From: JAEMQF01 sp963791595
Lineage (GTDB): Bacteria > Pseudomonadota > Gammaproteobacteria > Burkholderiales > Burkholderiaceae_C
Length of the DNA stretch: 64,000 nucleotides
Assembly: GCA_963791595.1 (NCBI GenBank)
Contig: CAWBTF010000015.1
Span: 83,727-147,726 of the forward strand
Direction: 5' to 3'
Shown here in pieces: positions 10,531-19,311 of this stretch. Position numbers and translations under genes: made by a program. The notes under the pieces were generated by a model. That model was not told the origin of the DNA and did not search any database. It saw only the letters and a program-made list of their open reading frames with translations. Each line of letters opens with the position of its first letter. Position 1 is the stretch's first letter.

Positions 10531-10557
10531 GTTCGCACGGCGGCTACCGGTGCGAAC
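10531..10557 (+). other. Hairpin in the dnaK-dnaJ spacer
   Basis: GTTCGCAC and GTGCGAAC form an 8-bp perfect stem around an 11-base loop, 40 bases before dnaJ. There is no T-tract, so it may attenuate or process the dnaK-dnaJ transcript, keeping DnaJ below DnaK. The structure is seen; the role is inferred. Confidence 0.4.
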
Positions 10558-10596
10558 GCGGCCTGAGCGATGAATGGCGATGCAACAGGTGAATTG

Positions 10597-11745
10597 ATGG
10601 CCAAACGCGATTACTACGAAGTGCTCGGCGTCCCGAAGAACGCGAGCGACGAGGACATCAAGAAGGCCTACCGCAAGCTGGCCATGAAGCATCACCCGGA
10701 CCGCAACCAGGGTGACGGCGCGAAGAAGTCCGAGGAGCACTTCAAGGAGGCGAAGGAAGCCTACGAAATGCTGTCCGACGCGCAAAAGCGCGCCGCCTAC
10801 GACCAATACGGCCACGCCGGCGTCGACCCCAACATGGGCGGCCGCCCCGGGCCCGGGCAGGAAGGCTTCGGCGGTTTTGCCGAGGCCTTCGGCGACATCT
10901 TCGGCGACATCTTCGGCGCCGGCGGCGGCGGGCAGCGCCGCGGTGCCGGCGGCCAGCAGGTGTTTCGCGGCGCCGATCTCAACTACGCGATGGAGATCAC
11001 GTTAGAAGAAGCCGCCAACGGCAAGGAATCGCAGATCCGCATTCCTTCCTACGAGGCGTGCGAAACCTGCCACGGCAGCGGCGCCAAGCCGGGCACCAGC
11101 CCACGCGGCTGCAGCACCTGCGGCGGCGCCGGCACGGTGCACATGCGCCAGGGCTTCTTCAGCATCCAGCAGACCTGCCCGCATTGCCACGGCACGGGCA
11201 AGATCATTCCCGAGCCCTGCACCACCTGCAACGGCCAAGGCAAGGTGAAGAAGACGAAGACGCTGGAAGTGAAGATTCCGGTGGGCATCAACGAGGGCAT
11301 GCGCATCCGCTCCAGCGGCAACGGCGAGCCGGGAATGAACGGCGGGCCGCCGGGCGACCTGTACATCGAGATCCGCATCAAGCAGCACGACATCTTCGAG
11401 CGCGACGGCGACGACCTGCATTGCACCGTGCCGGTACCGCTGACCGCGGCGGCGCTGGGCGGCAAGATCGAAGTGCCCACGCTGGGCGGCAGCGCCGAGA
11501 TCGAACTGCCCGAAGGCACGCAGCACGGCAAGACCTTCCGCCTGCGCGGCAAGGGCATCCGCGGCGTGCGTTCGAGCTACCCAGGCGACCTGTACTGCCA
11601 CGTGAGCGTGGAGACGCCGATCAAGTTGACCGAGCACCAGCGCAAGCTGCTGAAAGAACTCGACGACTCGTTTCGCAAGGGCGGCGAACGCCACTCGCCG
11701 ACGTCGAAGTCGTGGACCGACCGCGTCAAGGGGATCTTCAAGTAG
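10597..11745 (+). CDS. dnaJ: Molecular chaperone DnaJ (Hsp40)
   Basis: This co-chaperone stimulates DnaK ATP hydrolysis and delivers substrates. In 382 residues it has a J domain (1-70) with the HPD motif in MKHHPDRNQG, a Gly/Phe-rich linker (75-135), and a zinc-finger domain with four CxxCxGxG repeats (CETCHGSG, CSTCGGAG, CPHCHGTG, CTTCNGQG). Two beta-sandwich substrate domains follow. This makes it a type I DnaJ and not CbpA. The family N-terminus MAKRDYYEVLGV fixes the start at 10597; an in-frame ATG nine codons upstream is not conserved. Confidence 0.97.
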   Translation: MAKRDYYEVLGVPKNASDEDIKKAYRKLAMKHHPDRNQGDGAKKSEEHFKEAKEAYEMLSDAQKRAAYDQYGHAGVDPNMGGRPGPGQEGFGGFAEAFGDIFGDIFGAGGGGQRRGAGGQQVFRGADLNYAMEITLEEAANGKESQIRIPSYEACETCHGSGAKPGTSPRGCSTCGGAGTVHMRQGFFSIQQTCPHCHGTGKIIPEPCTTCNGQGKVKKTKTLEVKIPVGINEGMRIRSSGNGEPGMNGGPPGDLYIEIRIKQHDIFERDGDDLHCTVPVPLTAAALGGKIEVPTLGGSAEIELPEGTQHGKTFRLRGKGIRGVRSSYPGDLYCHVSVETPIKLTEHQRKLLKELDDSFRKGGERHSPTSKSWTDRVKGIFK

Positions 11746-11781
11746 CCTGCTCCCGCTCCCGCCGAGCCGACGATTCGGCCC

Positions 11782-13455
11782 ATGCGCAATCCCACACCCT
11801 TGCCGAACTTGCGGGCTGAGCCGAGCGGCATCAACCCGCTGTTGCTCGCCGGCGCGGCCAGCCTGTGGATCGCGACGCTGGCGAACTGGCCGCTGTGGCA
11901 AGCTCTGTTGCGTCTGCCCGAAATGGCAACGCTGCGCGGCGCATGGTTCATCGCCTGCTTTGCTCTGATGCTGGCGTTGCTGCTGCTCGCGCTGCTGGCG
12001 CTGGCGGCATTCGCGCGCAGCGTCAAGCCCGCCATCGGCTTGTTCCTGATCTCCGCGGCGCTCGGCGCCCACTTCATGGGCACCTATGGCGTCGTCATCG
12101 ATTCGGCGATGTTGACCAACGTGTTGCAGACCAACGTCTCCGAAGCCAGCGACCTGCTGAGTTGGCGCCTGGCTGCAAGCCTGCTGATCCTGGCCGGCGC
12201 GCCGATACTGGCGATGTGGTGGTTGCCGATGAAGCGCATCGGAATCCCGTCGCAGCTGTGGCGCAACGTCGTCGTCTTCTTGGTCTCGATCGTTGCGACC
12301 GCGCTGCTCATGCTGGCCACGTTCGCCGACCTGTCGGCGACGATGCGCAACCACAAGTCGTTGCGCTTTCTGATCAACCCTCTGAACTCGTTCTATGGCC
12401 TGGGCGTGCTCGGCTTCCAGGCGAATGCGCGCCCCGCGGGGCCGCCGCTGCCGATCGGCCTTGACGCGCGGATCTTGCCGCGCAACGGGCGTACGCCGCT
12501 GTTCGTGCTGGTGATCGGCGAAACGGCGCGCGCCGATCGTTTTTCATTGAACGGCTACGCGCGCCCCACGAATCCCGAACTCGCGCGCCAAGAAGTGCTG
12601 AGCTTCAGCAACGCCAGCTCGTGCGGAACCAGCACCGCGGCGTCGCTGCCGTGCATGTTCTCGCATCTCGGACGTCAAGGGTTCGACGCACGCAAGCACG
12701 ACAGCGAGAACCTGCTCGACCTGGTGCAGCGCGCCGGCATGGCTGTGCTGTGGCTCGACAACCAGGCCGGTTGCAAGGGCCTGTGCGATCGCGTTCCCGA
12801 TGTCTTCGCCCACCAGGCCGCGGCTGGCGCGCCACCGCTGCCGGCCGAGCTGTGCGACGACGGCGAGTGTCTCGACGAAGCGCTGTTGCACGGCCTGGAT
12901 GCACGCCTGCAAGCCATGCCCGCCGAGCAGCGCGCGCGCGGCGTCTTGCTTGTGCTGCACCAGATGGGCAGCCACGGCCCGGCGTACTACAAACGCTCGC
13001 CGCCGCAGCGCAAGCCCTTCCAGCCCGAGTGCACGACCAACGTGCTCCAGCAGTGCGCCGGAGAGTCGCTCGGCAACGCCTACGACAACTCGATCGCCTA
13101 CACCGACCATGTGCTCGCGTCGCTGATTGCGTGGCTGCAAGTGCGACCGGCGCAGTTCGACTCCGAGATGCTCTATGTGTCCGACCACGGCGAGTCGTTG
13201 GGGGAGAACAACCTGTATCTGCACGGCCTGCCGTACGCGCTCGCGCCGCGCGAACAGACCCATGTGCCCTGGATCGCCTGGTTTTCCGCAGGGGCGCGGG
13301 CGGCGCAGAACCTGAACTGGCAATGCCTGCTCGCGCGCCGCGCCGAGCCCTTGTCGCACGACCACCTGTTCCACACCGTGCTCGGTGGCCTCGGGATTGC
13401 CGCCGCGGAGTACCGGCGCGAACTCGACGCCTACGCGCCCTGCCGCGCGCGCTGA
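11782..13455 (+). CDS. eptA: Inner-membrane phosphoethanolamine transferase (EptA family)
   Basis: The family moves phosphoethanolamine from phosphatidylethanolamine to lipid A or other envelope glycans, which lowers surface charge and polymyxin binding. The 557-residue protein has five membrane helices in the first 200 residues and then a periplasmic sulfatase-fold domain. The metal site is seen in LFVLVIGETARADRFS (about residue 247) and YVSDHGESLGENNLYLHGLP. The nucleophilic Thr lies in NASSCGTSTAASLPCMFS (about residue 281), next to Cys residues that form the typical disulfides. EptA is the likeliest member, but EptB/EptC-like acceptors are possible. It stands alone without a visible two-component partner. 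Confidence 0.88.
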   Translation: MRNPTPLPNLRAEPSGINPLLLAGAASLWIATLANWPLWQALLRLPEMATLRGAWFIACFALMLALLLLALLALAAFARSVKPAIGLFLISAALGAHFMGTYGVVIDSAMLTNVLQTNVSEASDLLSWRLAASLLILAGAPILAMWWLPMKRIGIPSQLWRNVVVFLVSIVATALLMLATFADLSATMRNHKSLRFLINPLNSFYGLGVLGFQANARPAGPPLPIGLDARILPRNGRTPLFVLVIGETARADRFSLNGYARPTNPELARQEVLSFSNASSCGTSTAASLPCMFSHLGRQGFDARKHDSENLLDLVQRAGMAVLWLDNQAGCKGLCDRVPDVFAHQAAAGAPPLPAELCDDGECLDEALLHGLDARLQAMPAEQRARGVLLVLHQMGSHGPAYYKRSPPQRKPFQPECTTNVLQQCAGESLGNAYDNSIAYTDHVLASLIAWLQVRPAQFDSEMLYVSDHGESLGENNLYLHGLPYALAPREQTHVPWIAWFSAGARAAQNLNWQCLLARRAEPLSHDHLFHTVLGGLGIAAAEYRRELDAYAPCRAR

Positions 13456-13475
13456 CGCCTGCCCGGCTTCAGCGC

Positions 13476-14633
13476 TCAGGCGAAGAGATCGCGCTGCGGG
13501 CTTGTCGACAATTCGCCCTGCGGGCTCGGCGGCCCGAGCAGCGGCTTGCGAAACTGCGACAAGTCCAGCGGCACGCGCTCGCGGTTCATTCCGAGCCGCG
13601 CCGCGGCCTTCTCGAAGCGCTGCCGCAGCAGGCTCGCCCACACACCGTGCCCCACCATGCGCGAACCGAAGCGCGCGTCGTAGTCGCGCCCGCCGCGCAT
13701 CTCGCGCACGCGCGCCATCACACGCGCCGCGCGTTGCGGGAAGTGCGTTTCCAACCACTGCTGGAAGATCGGGTTCACCTCCCACGGTAGGCGCAACACG
13801 ATGCTGAACGCGCGGCTCGCGCCGGCCTGTGCGGCGGCTTCGAGAATGCGTTCGATCTCAGGTTCGTTGATAAAGGGAATCACCGGCGACACGCTCACCC
13901 CCACCGGCACGCCCGCCTGAACCAGCGTCTCGATGGTTCGCAGCCGGCGCTGCGGTGACGCCGCGCGCGGCTCCAGGATGCGCGCAAGTTCGGGGTCGAG
14001 CGTCGTGATCGAGACATACGCGGCCACCAGCCCGCGCGCCGCCATCGGTGCCAACAGGTCCAGGTCGCGCTCCACGCCTGCCGACTTGGTGACGAGCGAA
14101 AACGCATGGCTGCATTCGGACAGCACTTCAACAATGCCGCGCGTGATTCGCAGGCTGCGCTCCACCGGCTGGTAGGCATCCGTCGCCGAACCCAGATTGA
14201 GCATTGCCGGCTCGTAAGCGCGGCTCGCGAACGCCTCGCGCAGGCGCTGCGCCGCGTTCACCTTGGCGATGATGCGTGTTTCGAAGTCCAGGCCCGGCGA
14301 CAGATTCAGGTAGCTGTGCGTCGGCCGCGCAAAGCAGTACACGCAGCCGTGTTCGCAGCCCCGGTACGGGTTGATCGACAGGTCGAATCCGATGTCGGGC
14401 GAGTCGTTGCTCGCGAGAATCGCTTTCGCGCGCTCCTCGATGATCTGGGTGCGCTGCGGAACATGTTCTTCCTGCGCGTGCTGCTCGAGCGTGCCCCAGC
14501 CGTCGTCAAAGGTCTCGCTCGTGTCGCGGTTGAAGCGGTGCGGAATCACCCAGGCCGTGCCGCGACCCTTGAATGAAGCCGGGCCGGGGCCGAGCGCGCG
14601 GATCGGAATCGTCTTCGGGGCGGGCTGCGGCAT
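13476..14633 (-). CDS. PA0069-family radical SAM protein (SplB-like)
   Basis: This 385-residue radical S-adenosylmethionine enzyme is of the family typified by Pseudomonas aeruginosa PA0069, distantly related to spore photoproduct lyase. The [4Fe-4S] motif is C-x3-C-x2-C in YRGCEHGCVYCFARP (about residue 94), followed by a TIM-barrel core and 'VSVSPVIPFINEPEIERILE'. The N-terminal KGRGTAWVIPHRF block is typical of the family. The substrate is unknown. A LexA operator ends one base before the ATG, so it is probably an SOS gene; a start 12 codons upstream (14669) would put the operator inside the coding region and is less likely. It is convergent with the eptA-like gene. Confidence 0.9.
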   Translation of the reverse strand: MPQPAPKTIPIRALGPGPASFKGRGTAWVIPHRFNRDTSETFDDGWGTLEQHAQEEHVPQRTQIIEERAKAILASNDSPDIGFDLSINPYRGCEHGCVYCFARPTHSYLNLSPGLDFETRIIAKVNAAQRLREAFASRAYEPAMLNLGSATDAYQPVERSLRITRGIVEVLSECSHAFSLVTKSAGVERDLDLLAPMAARGLVAAYVSITTLDPELARILEPRAASPQRRLRTIETLVQAGVPVGVSVSPVIPFINEPEIERILEAAAQAGASRAFSIVLRLPWEVNPIFQQWLETHFPQRAARVMARVREMRGGRDYDARFGSRMVGHGVWASLLRQRFEKAAARLGMNRERVPLDLSQFRKPLLGPPSPQGELSTSPQRDLFA

Positions 14634-14634
14634 A

Positions 14635-14650
14635 CTGTGAATATACACAG
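14635..14650 (-). promoter_or_regulatory. LexA operator (SOS box)
   Basis: CTGT-N8-ACAG with an AT-rich centre (GAATATAC) is a perfect core match to the gamma/betaproteobacterial LexA box. On the minus strand it contains TATATT, which can serve as the -10, and it ends one base from the ATG of the radical SAM gene. The transcript would therefore be nearly leaderless. PA0069 itself is, to my knowledge, a LexA-regulon member in Pseudomonas, which supports the reading. Confidence 0.8.
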
Positions 14651-14690
14651 TCTTTGCCTGCCGCGCCACCGGGGGCGCGATTCGCCCGGC

Positions 14691-15353
14691 TCAAGCCGCC
14701 GGCTTGCTCCTCGCGCGCCACGCGCCAATCATCACCAGCAAGCCCGGCACGATGATCGCCGCCCAAATGATCTTCTCCAGGTTCTGCTTTACCCACGGGA
14801 TGTTGCCGAACAGGTAGCCGGCCAGCGTCAAGCTGCCGACCCAGGCGACAGCGCCGCCGATGTTGTACGCCGTGAACTTGCTGCGCGTCATCTCGGCGAC
14901 GCCGGCGACGAAGGGAGCGAAGGTGCGAATGAACGGCAGGAAGCGCGCCAGCACGATCGTGATGCCGCCGTACTTCTCGTAGAACGCGTGGGCCTGGTCG
15001 AACGCGTGTTTGTTGAACCAGCGCGAGTTCTCCCACTGAAACACTTTCGGGCCGAAATAGCGCCCGATCGAATAATTCGTCTGGTCGCCCAGGATCGCTG
15101 CCGCGGTGAGCAAGACGAACGACAGCGGCAAGTCCATCAGCCCGGCGCCGCACATCGTTCCCACGACGAACATGAGCGAATCGCCGGGCAGGAACGGCAT
15201 GATCACGAGCCCGGTCTCGACGAACACGATCGCGAACAGCAGCGCGTAGACCCACTGGCCATAGGTCTGCACAAAGGTGGCGAGGTGCACGTCGATGCGC
15301 AGCACGAAGTCGAGCAAGAGGGCGAGTGCATCCATGGGCGGGCGATTATCCAT
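14691..15353 (-). CDS. DedA/VTT-family membrane protein
   Basis: The DedA family consists of inner-membrane proteins, some of which act as flippases for undecaprenyl phosphate or phosphatidylethanolamine and support membrane potential. The 220-residue protein has about five or six hydrophobic segments. It carries the signature RFLPFIRTFAPFVAGVAEM (about residues 137-155) and the acidic/Gly motif VFVETGLVIMPFLPGDSLMF near residue 43. An in-frame ATG at 15335 gives a start six codons shorter that is equally possible. It lies between the SOS-regulated radical SAM gene and the divergent mutL. Confidence 0.88.
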   Translation of the reverse strand: MDNRPPMDALALLLDFVLRIDVHLATFVQTYGQWVYALLFAIVFVETGLVIMPFLPGDSLMFVVGTMCGAGLMDLPLSFVLLTAAAILGDQTNYSIGRYFGPKVFQWENSRWFNKHAFDQAHAFYEKYGGITIVLARFLPFIRTFAPFVAGVAEMTRSKFTAYNIGGAVAWVGSLTLAGYLFGNIPWVKQNLEKIIWAAIIVPGLLVMIGAWRARSKPAA

Positions 15354-15417
15354 GTGCTTTCAGCGGCGCTGTCCCTCTGCAATCGGCTGAAATTGCCCAA
15401 CTTCCTACAATCGGCGC

Positions 15418-17262
15418 ATGAACCGCGACCCTGAGCCCCGCGCGCGCCAGCCGATCCGCGAACTCGACGACGAGCTCGTGAGCCAGATCGCCGCGGGCGA
15501 AGTGGTGGAGCGGCCGGCCTCGGTGGTGCGCGAGCTGGTCGACAACGCGCTCGACGCCGGGGCGAGCGACATCCGCGTCAAGCTGATCGGCGGCGGTGTG
15601 CGCTCGACGATCGTCGAAGACGACGGCGAGGGCATCGAGCCGGGCGAACTCGCGCTCGCGCTGCGGCGCCACGCGACGAGCAAGATCGCCTCGCTGACCG
15701 ATTTGGAAGCAGTAGCGACGATGGGTTTTCGCGGCGAGGCGCTGGCTGCCATCAGTTCCGTCGCCGAGGTGCAGTTGACGAGTCGCACGCCGAACGCCGA
15801 GCATGCGCATCGGTTAGATGCGCGCAGCGGCGAGCTGCAGGCGGCGGCGCGCGCCACCGGCACCACCGTCGAGGTGCGCGAACTGTTCTTCAGCACGCCG
15901 GCGCGGCGCAAGTTCCTGAAGACGGATGCGACCGAGCTCGCGCATTGCATCGAAGCCGTGCGGCGCCACGCGCTGGCGCGCCCGGATGTCGACTTTTCAA
16001 CTTGGCACGACGGCAAGGCCGTGTTCCAGTGGCGTCGCGCCGCGGCTCGGCAACGTGTGCTCGACGTGTTGGGCACGGACTTCATCGCGCAGAGCGTGCC
16101 GCTCGCGCTGCACACCGGTGCGCTCAGCGTCGGCGGCTTTGCCGGCCTGCCGGAAGCCGCACGCGCGCGCGCCGACCAGCAGTACGTGTACGTGAATGGC
16201 CGCTATGTGCGCGACCGGTTGATCGCCCACGCGGTACGTTCCGCCTATGAAGACGTGCTGCACGGCGCGCGCCAGCCGGCGTATGTGCTGTTCATCTCGA
16301 TCGCGCCGGAACGGGTCGACGTGAACGTGCACCCGACCAAGGTGGAAGTGCGTTTTCGCGATTCGCGCGAGGTGCACCACGCGGTGCGCAGCGCGGTGAG
16401 CAGCGCGTTGGCTGCGTCGCGGGCTGGCTCTTTGCCTGCGCAGACCGGCGCGGGCGATACCGCGGGCGTGGGCGGCGGGCCAAGCCCCGGCGCTGCGTGG
16501 GGCGCGACGCCCGCGCAGGCGTCGCTCGCCTTGCAGCAACTCGCGGCGCTGCACGTCGCCGAACCGCGCGCCGCGTGGCACGTCAACCTCGCCGAGCCGG
16601 CGCAGCCGTTGCGCGGCGACACCTTGTCCACCGAAGCGCGTCCAACGCAAGCACTTCCTGCCAACGACCAGCCACACTCCTGGCCACTCGGCAAAGCGAT
16701 CGCCCAACTCGCCGGCATCTACGTGCTCGCCGAGAACGCGCAGGGCCTGGTGATCGTCGACATGCACGCGGCGCACGAGCGCATCGTCTACGAACAGCTC
16801 AAGGCGAACGGCGCTGCGGCGCCGATCGAGGCGCAGCCTTTGCTGATCCCAGTCACGTTCTCGGCTACCGCGCAAGAGATCGCGACGGTCGAGGCGCAAG
16901 CGCAGGAACTGCTGCAACTCGGCCTGGACGTCGCGCCCCTGAGCGCGACCACGCTGGCGGTGCGCTCGCAGCCCGGGGCGCTGAGCGGCGGCAACGTGGT
17001 CGAATTGGTGCGCAGCGTGCTCGCCGAGCTCGCGCAGTTCGATGCCAGCCACGTCGTGCAGCGCGCGCGCGACCGGATCTTGTCGACGATGGCGTGCCAC
17101 GGTGCCGTGCGCGCGAACCGCAAGTTGACGCTGGAAGAAATGAACGCCTTGCTGCGCGACATGGAACGCACGGAACGCGCCGACCAGTGCAACCACGGCC
17201 GGCCCACCTGGCGCCAGATCGGCATCAAAGAGCTGGACCGGATGTTTTGGCGTGGCCAGTAG
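15418..17262 (+). CDS. mutL: DNA mismatch repair protein MutL
   Basis: MutL couples MutS mismatch recognition to strand incision and helicase loading. The 614-residue protein has the N-terminal GHKL ATPase (1-330) with VSQIAAGEVVERPASVVREL, DNALDAGA, DDGEGIEPG, GFRGEALAAISSV and FFSTPARRKFLKTDATE. A variable Pro/Ala-rich linker (about 340-430) leads to the C-terminal dimerisation domain. That domain has MHAAHERIVYEQ, close to the endonuclease motif DQHA-x2-E-x4-E, and ends with the metal-site motifs ACHGAVRANRKL and CNHGRPTW. This indicates an endonuclease-active MutL, as expected in bacteria lacking MutH. It is intact. Confidence 0.96.
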   Translation: MNRDPEPRARQPIRELDDELVSQIAAGEVVERPASVVRELVDNALDAGASDIRVKLIGGGVRSTIVEDDGEGIEPGELALALRRHATSKIASLTDLEAVATMGFRGEALAAISSVAEVQLTSRTPNAEHAHRLDARSGELQAAARATGTTVEVRELFFSTPARRKFLKTDATELAHCIEAVRRHALARPDVDFSTWHDGKAVFQWRRAAARQRVLDVLGTDFIAQSVPLALHTGALSVGGFAGLPEAARARADQQYVYVNGRYVRDRLIAHAVRSAYEDVLHGARQPAYVLFISIAPERVDVNVHPTKVEVRFRDSREVHHAVRSAVSSALAASRAGSLPAQTGAGDTAGVGGGPSPGAAWGATPAQASLALQQLAALHVAEPRAAWHVNLAEPAQPLRGDTLSTEARPTQALPANDQPHSWPLGKAIAQLAGIYVLAENAQGLVIVDMHAAHERIVYEQLKANGAAAPIEAQPLLIPVTFSATAQEIATVEAQAQELLQLGLDVAPLSATTLAVRSQPGALSGGNVVELVRSVLAELAQFDASHVVQRARDRILSTMACHGAVRANRKLTLEEMNALLRDMERTERADQCNHGRPTWRQIGIKELDRMFWRGQ

Positions 17263-17298
17263 CCACCGCCCAGCACGTCGCAACAGGAGCGAAGACAC

Positions 17299-18159
17299 AT
17301 GAACTTGAACCCCGCGTCGCCGCGCCGCGTCTGGCCCTGGTGGGTGGCGAGTGCCTGCCTGTTCGCCCTGCTCGCCGGCTGCCAAAGCCTCGAGATCCAG
17401 CAGCGCAAGTGGATCTTCATGCCCTCGCAGGCGCAGCCCTGGTCCGAGACGCAGACGCTCGGCATGGAAGACGTCTGGATCGAGCACCAGTCCGCCGGCA
17501 GTGGCACGCTGGTGAAGCTGCATGCGCTCTGGTACGCCGCCGAGGATGCGCGCGCGCCGCTGTTGCTCTACCTGCACGGCGCGCGGCGCAACGTGGCAGG
17601 CAGCGCGTTTCGCATCCGCCAGATGCAGCAGCTCGGTTTCAGCGTGCTCGCGGTCGACTACCGCGGCTTCGGCAAGAGCAGCGACGAACTGCCCTCGGAA
17701 GCGCTGGTCTATGAAGACGCGCGCGCCGCCTGGAACTGGCTGGCGCGCGAATACCCGAGCCGCGACCGCTACATCTTCGGCCACTCGCTCGGCGGCGCGA
17801 TCGCGGTGCAGCTTGCGACCGAGGTCGACAACTCGAAAGGCCTGATCGTGGAAGGCACGTTCACCTCAATCCCCGATGTGTTCCAGTCGATGCGCTGGGG
17901 CTGGCTGCCGATCACGCCGCTGATCACGCAGCGCTTCGACTCCGCCGGCAAAGTGAACCGCGTGCGAATGCCCATGCTCGTGGTGCACGGCGCCGAAGAT
18001 TCGCTGGTGCGCCCCGCGCTCGGGCGCGCGCTGTTCGAGCGGGCGCCCGAGCCGAAGCGCTTCGTTCTCGTCGAAGGCGGCACGCACTACAACACCAACG
18101 GCAAAGGCCAGCACCTCTACCGCGAAGCCCTGCGCGAGCTGTTCGGATTGCGCACTTAA
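17299..18159 (+). CDS. Lipoprotein alpha/beta hydrolase
   Basis: This 286-residue alpha/beta hydrolase has a lipoprotein signal: a hydrophobic stretch followed by the lipobox LLAGC (Cys about residue 32), so it is anchored in the envelope. The nucleophile elbow is FGHSLGG, the acid is in HGAEDSLVRP and the His in EGGTHYN. The oxyanion-region motif is YLHGARRN. The fold resembles the YqiA/BAAT-like 'serine aminopeptidase S33' and Bem46-like hydrolases; the substrate is not recognisable. It starts 36 bases after mutL with an AGGAG ribosome site and is followed after 8 bases by a pseudouridine synthase gene, so the three may be cotranscribed. Confidence 0.85.
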   Translation: MNLNPASPRRVWPWWVASACLFALLAGCQSLEIQQRKWIFMPSQAQPWSETQTLGMEDVWIEHQSAGSGTLVKLHALWYAAEDARAPLLLYLHGARRNVAGSAFRIRQMQQLGFSVLAVDYRGFGKSSDELPSEALVYEDARAAWNWLAREYPSRDRYIFGHSLGGAIAVQLATEVDNSKGLIVEGTFTSIPDVFQSMRWGWLPITPLITQRFDSAGKVNRVRMPMLVVHGAEDSLVRPALGRALFERAPEPKRFVLVEGGTHYNTNGKGQHLYREALRELFGLRT

Positions 18160-18167
18160 CGCGCCCC

Positions 18168-19277
18168 ATGGTCACCTTGAAGTTGAAAGCCGGCGCACCG
18201 CGTCCGGAGCCACCCGGCTCGGCTGCGCGTAAGCGCGCGCCGGTTCGTGGCAGCGCGGGGGGTTCAGGCCGAGGCACGGCCCCGCCTCGCCCGATGCCAC
18301 CTCGGCCCAGCGCAACGCCCGCGCAGCCAGTGCAGCCTGCTCGCAGCGTGGAACCTGTGCGCCCGGTTCGAAGTGCGGCGCCGCTGCCCCCCGTGCGCGC
18401 AAGCGCGCCGGCGCCCCCTTTGCGCGGCACGGCACCAGTACCGCCAGGCCGAGGCGCGGCCCCGCCTCGGCCCACGCGCCGCGACGCTCCCGCGCCGACC
18501 CCGGAAGACGCAGCCGCGTCGAACCATGCCCCAGGCTCGATGCGCCTGTCCAAGCGCATGAGCGAGCTCGGCCTGGCCTCCAGGCGCGAGGCCGACGAAT
18601 GGATCGCCCGGGGTTGGGTGCGCGTCGACGGCCACGTCGTCAACGAACTCGGCTCGCGCGTGATGCCGGGCCAGACCGTCACGCTCGACTCGCGCGCGAA
18701 AGGCGAGCAGGCACGCCGCGTCACCGTGCTCGTCAACAAGCCGATCGGCTACGTGAGCGGGCAGGCCGAAGACGGCTACCAGCCCGCGCTCGTGCTGGTG
18801 ACGCCGCAAAACCGCTGGCGCGACGACCAAAACACGCTGCAGTTCAAGCACGAGCATGTGCGCCACCTCGTGCCCGCTGGGCGGCTGGACATCGATTCGG
18901 TCGGCCTGCTGGTGCTGACGCAAGACGGACGGCTGGCCAAGCAGTTGGTCGGCGAAGGCGGCAGCATCGAAAAGGAGTACCTGGTGCGCGTTCAGCCCAT
19001 CGAACCCGGCGCGATACCGCCCACCACGCTCGAGCGCCTGCGCCACGGCCTGTCGCTCGACGGCGAAGCGCTGCGCCCGGCGCGCGTGGAGTGGCTGAAC
19101 GAGGACCAGCTGCGCTTCGTGCTGCAGCAGGGCAAGAAGCGGCAGATCCGCCGCATGTGCGAGGCCGTGGGCCTGCGCGTGCTGGGCTTGAAGCGCGTGC
19201 GCATCGGCAAGGTCGTGCTCGGTGACTTGCCGGTCGGCCAATGGCGCTACCTCGCCGCTGACGAGATGTTCGAGTAG
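18168..19277 (+). CDS. S4-domain pseudouridine synthase, RsuA/RluB/RluE/RluF family, with long Pro-rich N-terminus
   Basis: The catalytic half isomerises uridine in ribosomal RNA. Residues 1-120 are a low-complexity Pro/Ala/Arg segment (repeated PxRPxxPP and PVRPVRS-like units), probably disordered and RNA-binding. Residues 124-175 are the S4 domain (MRLSKRMSELGLASRREADE), and residues 185-365 the synthase domain with the catalytic Asp in AGRLDIDSVGLLVLT. The C-terminal KRQIRRMCEAVGLRVLGLKR is the family's final motif. The opening VLVNKPIGYVSGQAEDGYQP is closer to RluF than to RsuA, but the site modified cannot be assigned. ATG 18168 is the only start that keeps the frame open to the hydrolase end. 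Confidence 0.9.
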   Translation: MVTLKLKAGAPRPEPPGSAARKRAPVRGSAGGSGRGTAPPRPMPPRPSATPAQPVQPARSVEPVRPVRSAAPLPPVRASAPAPPLRGTAPVPPGRGAAPPRPTRRDAPAPTPEDAAASNHAPGSMRLSKRMSELGLASRREADEWIARGWVRVDGHVVNELGSRVMPGQTVTLDSRAKGEQARRVTVLVNKPIGYVSGQAEDGYQPALVLVTPQNRWRDDQNTLQFKHEHVRHLVPAGRLDIDSVGLLVLTQDGRLAKQLVGEGGSIEKEYLVRVQPIEPGAIPPTTLERLRHGLSLDGEALRPARVEWLNEDQLRFVLQQGKKRQIRRMCEAVGLRVLGLKRVRIGKVVLGDLPVGQWRYLAADEMFE

Positions 19278-19311
19278 ACCTGGTGCCAATGGTCCACGCA
19301 AGGCTCTGGCG

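Noticed and set aside
15997..17784. 595-codon antisense frame across mutL and the hydrolase gene
   Set aside because: It crosses two real genes, has no family features and is explained by third-position GC.
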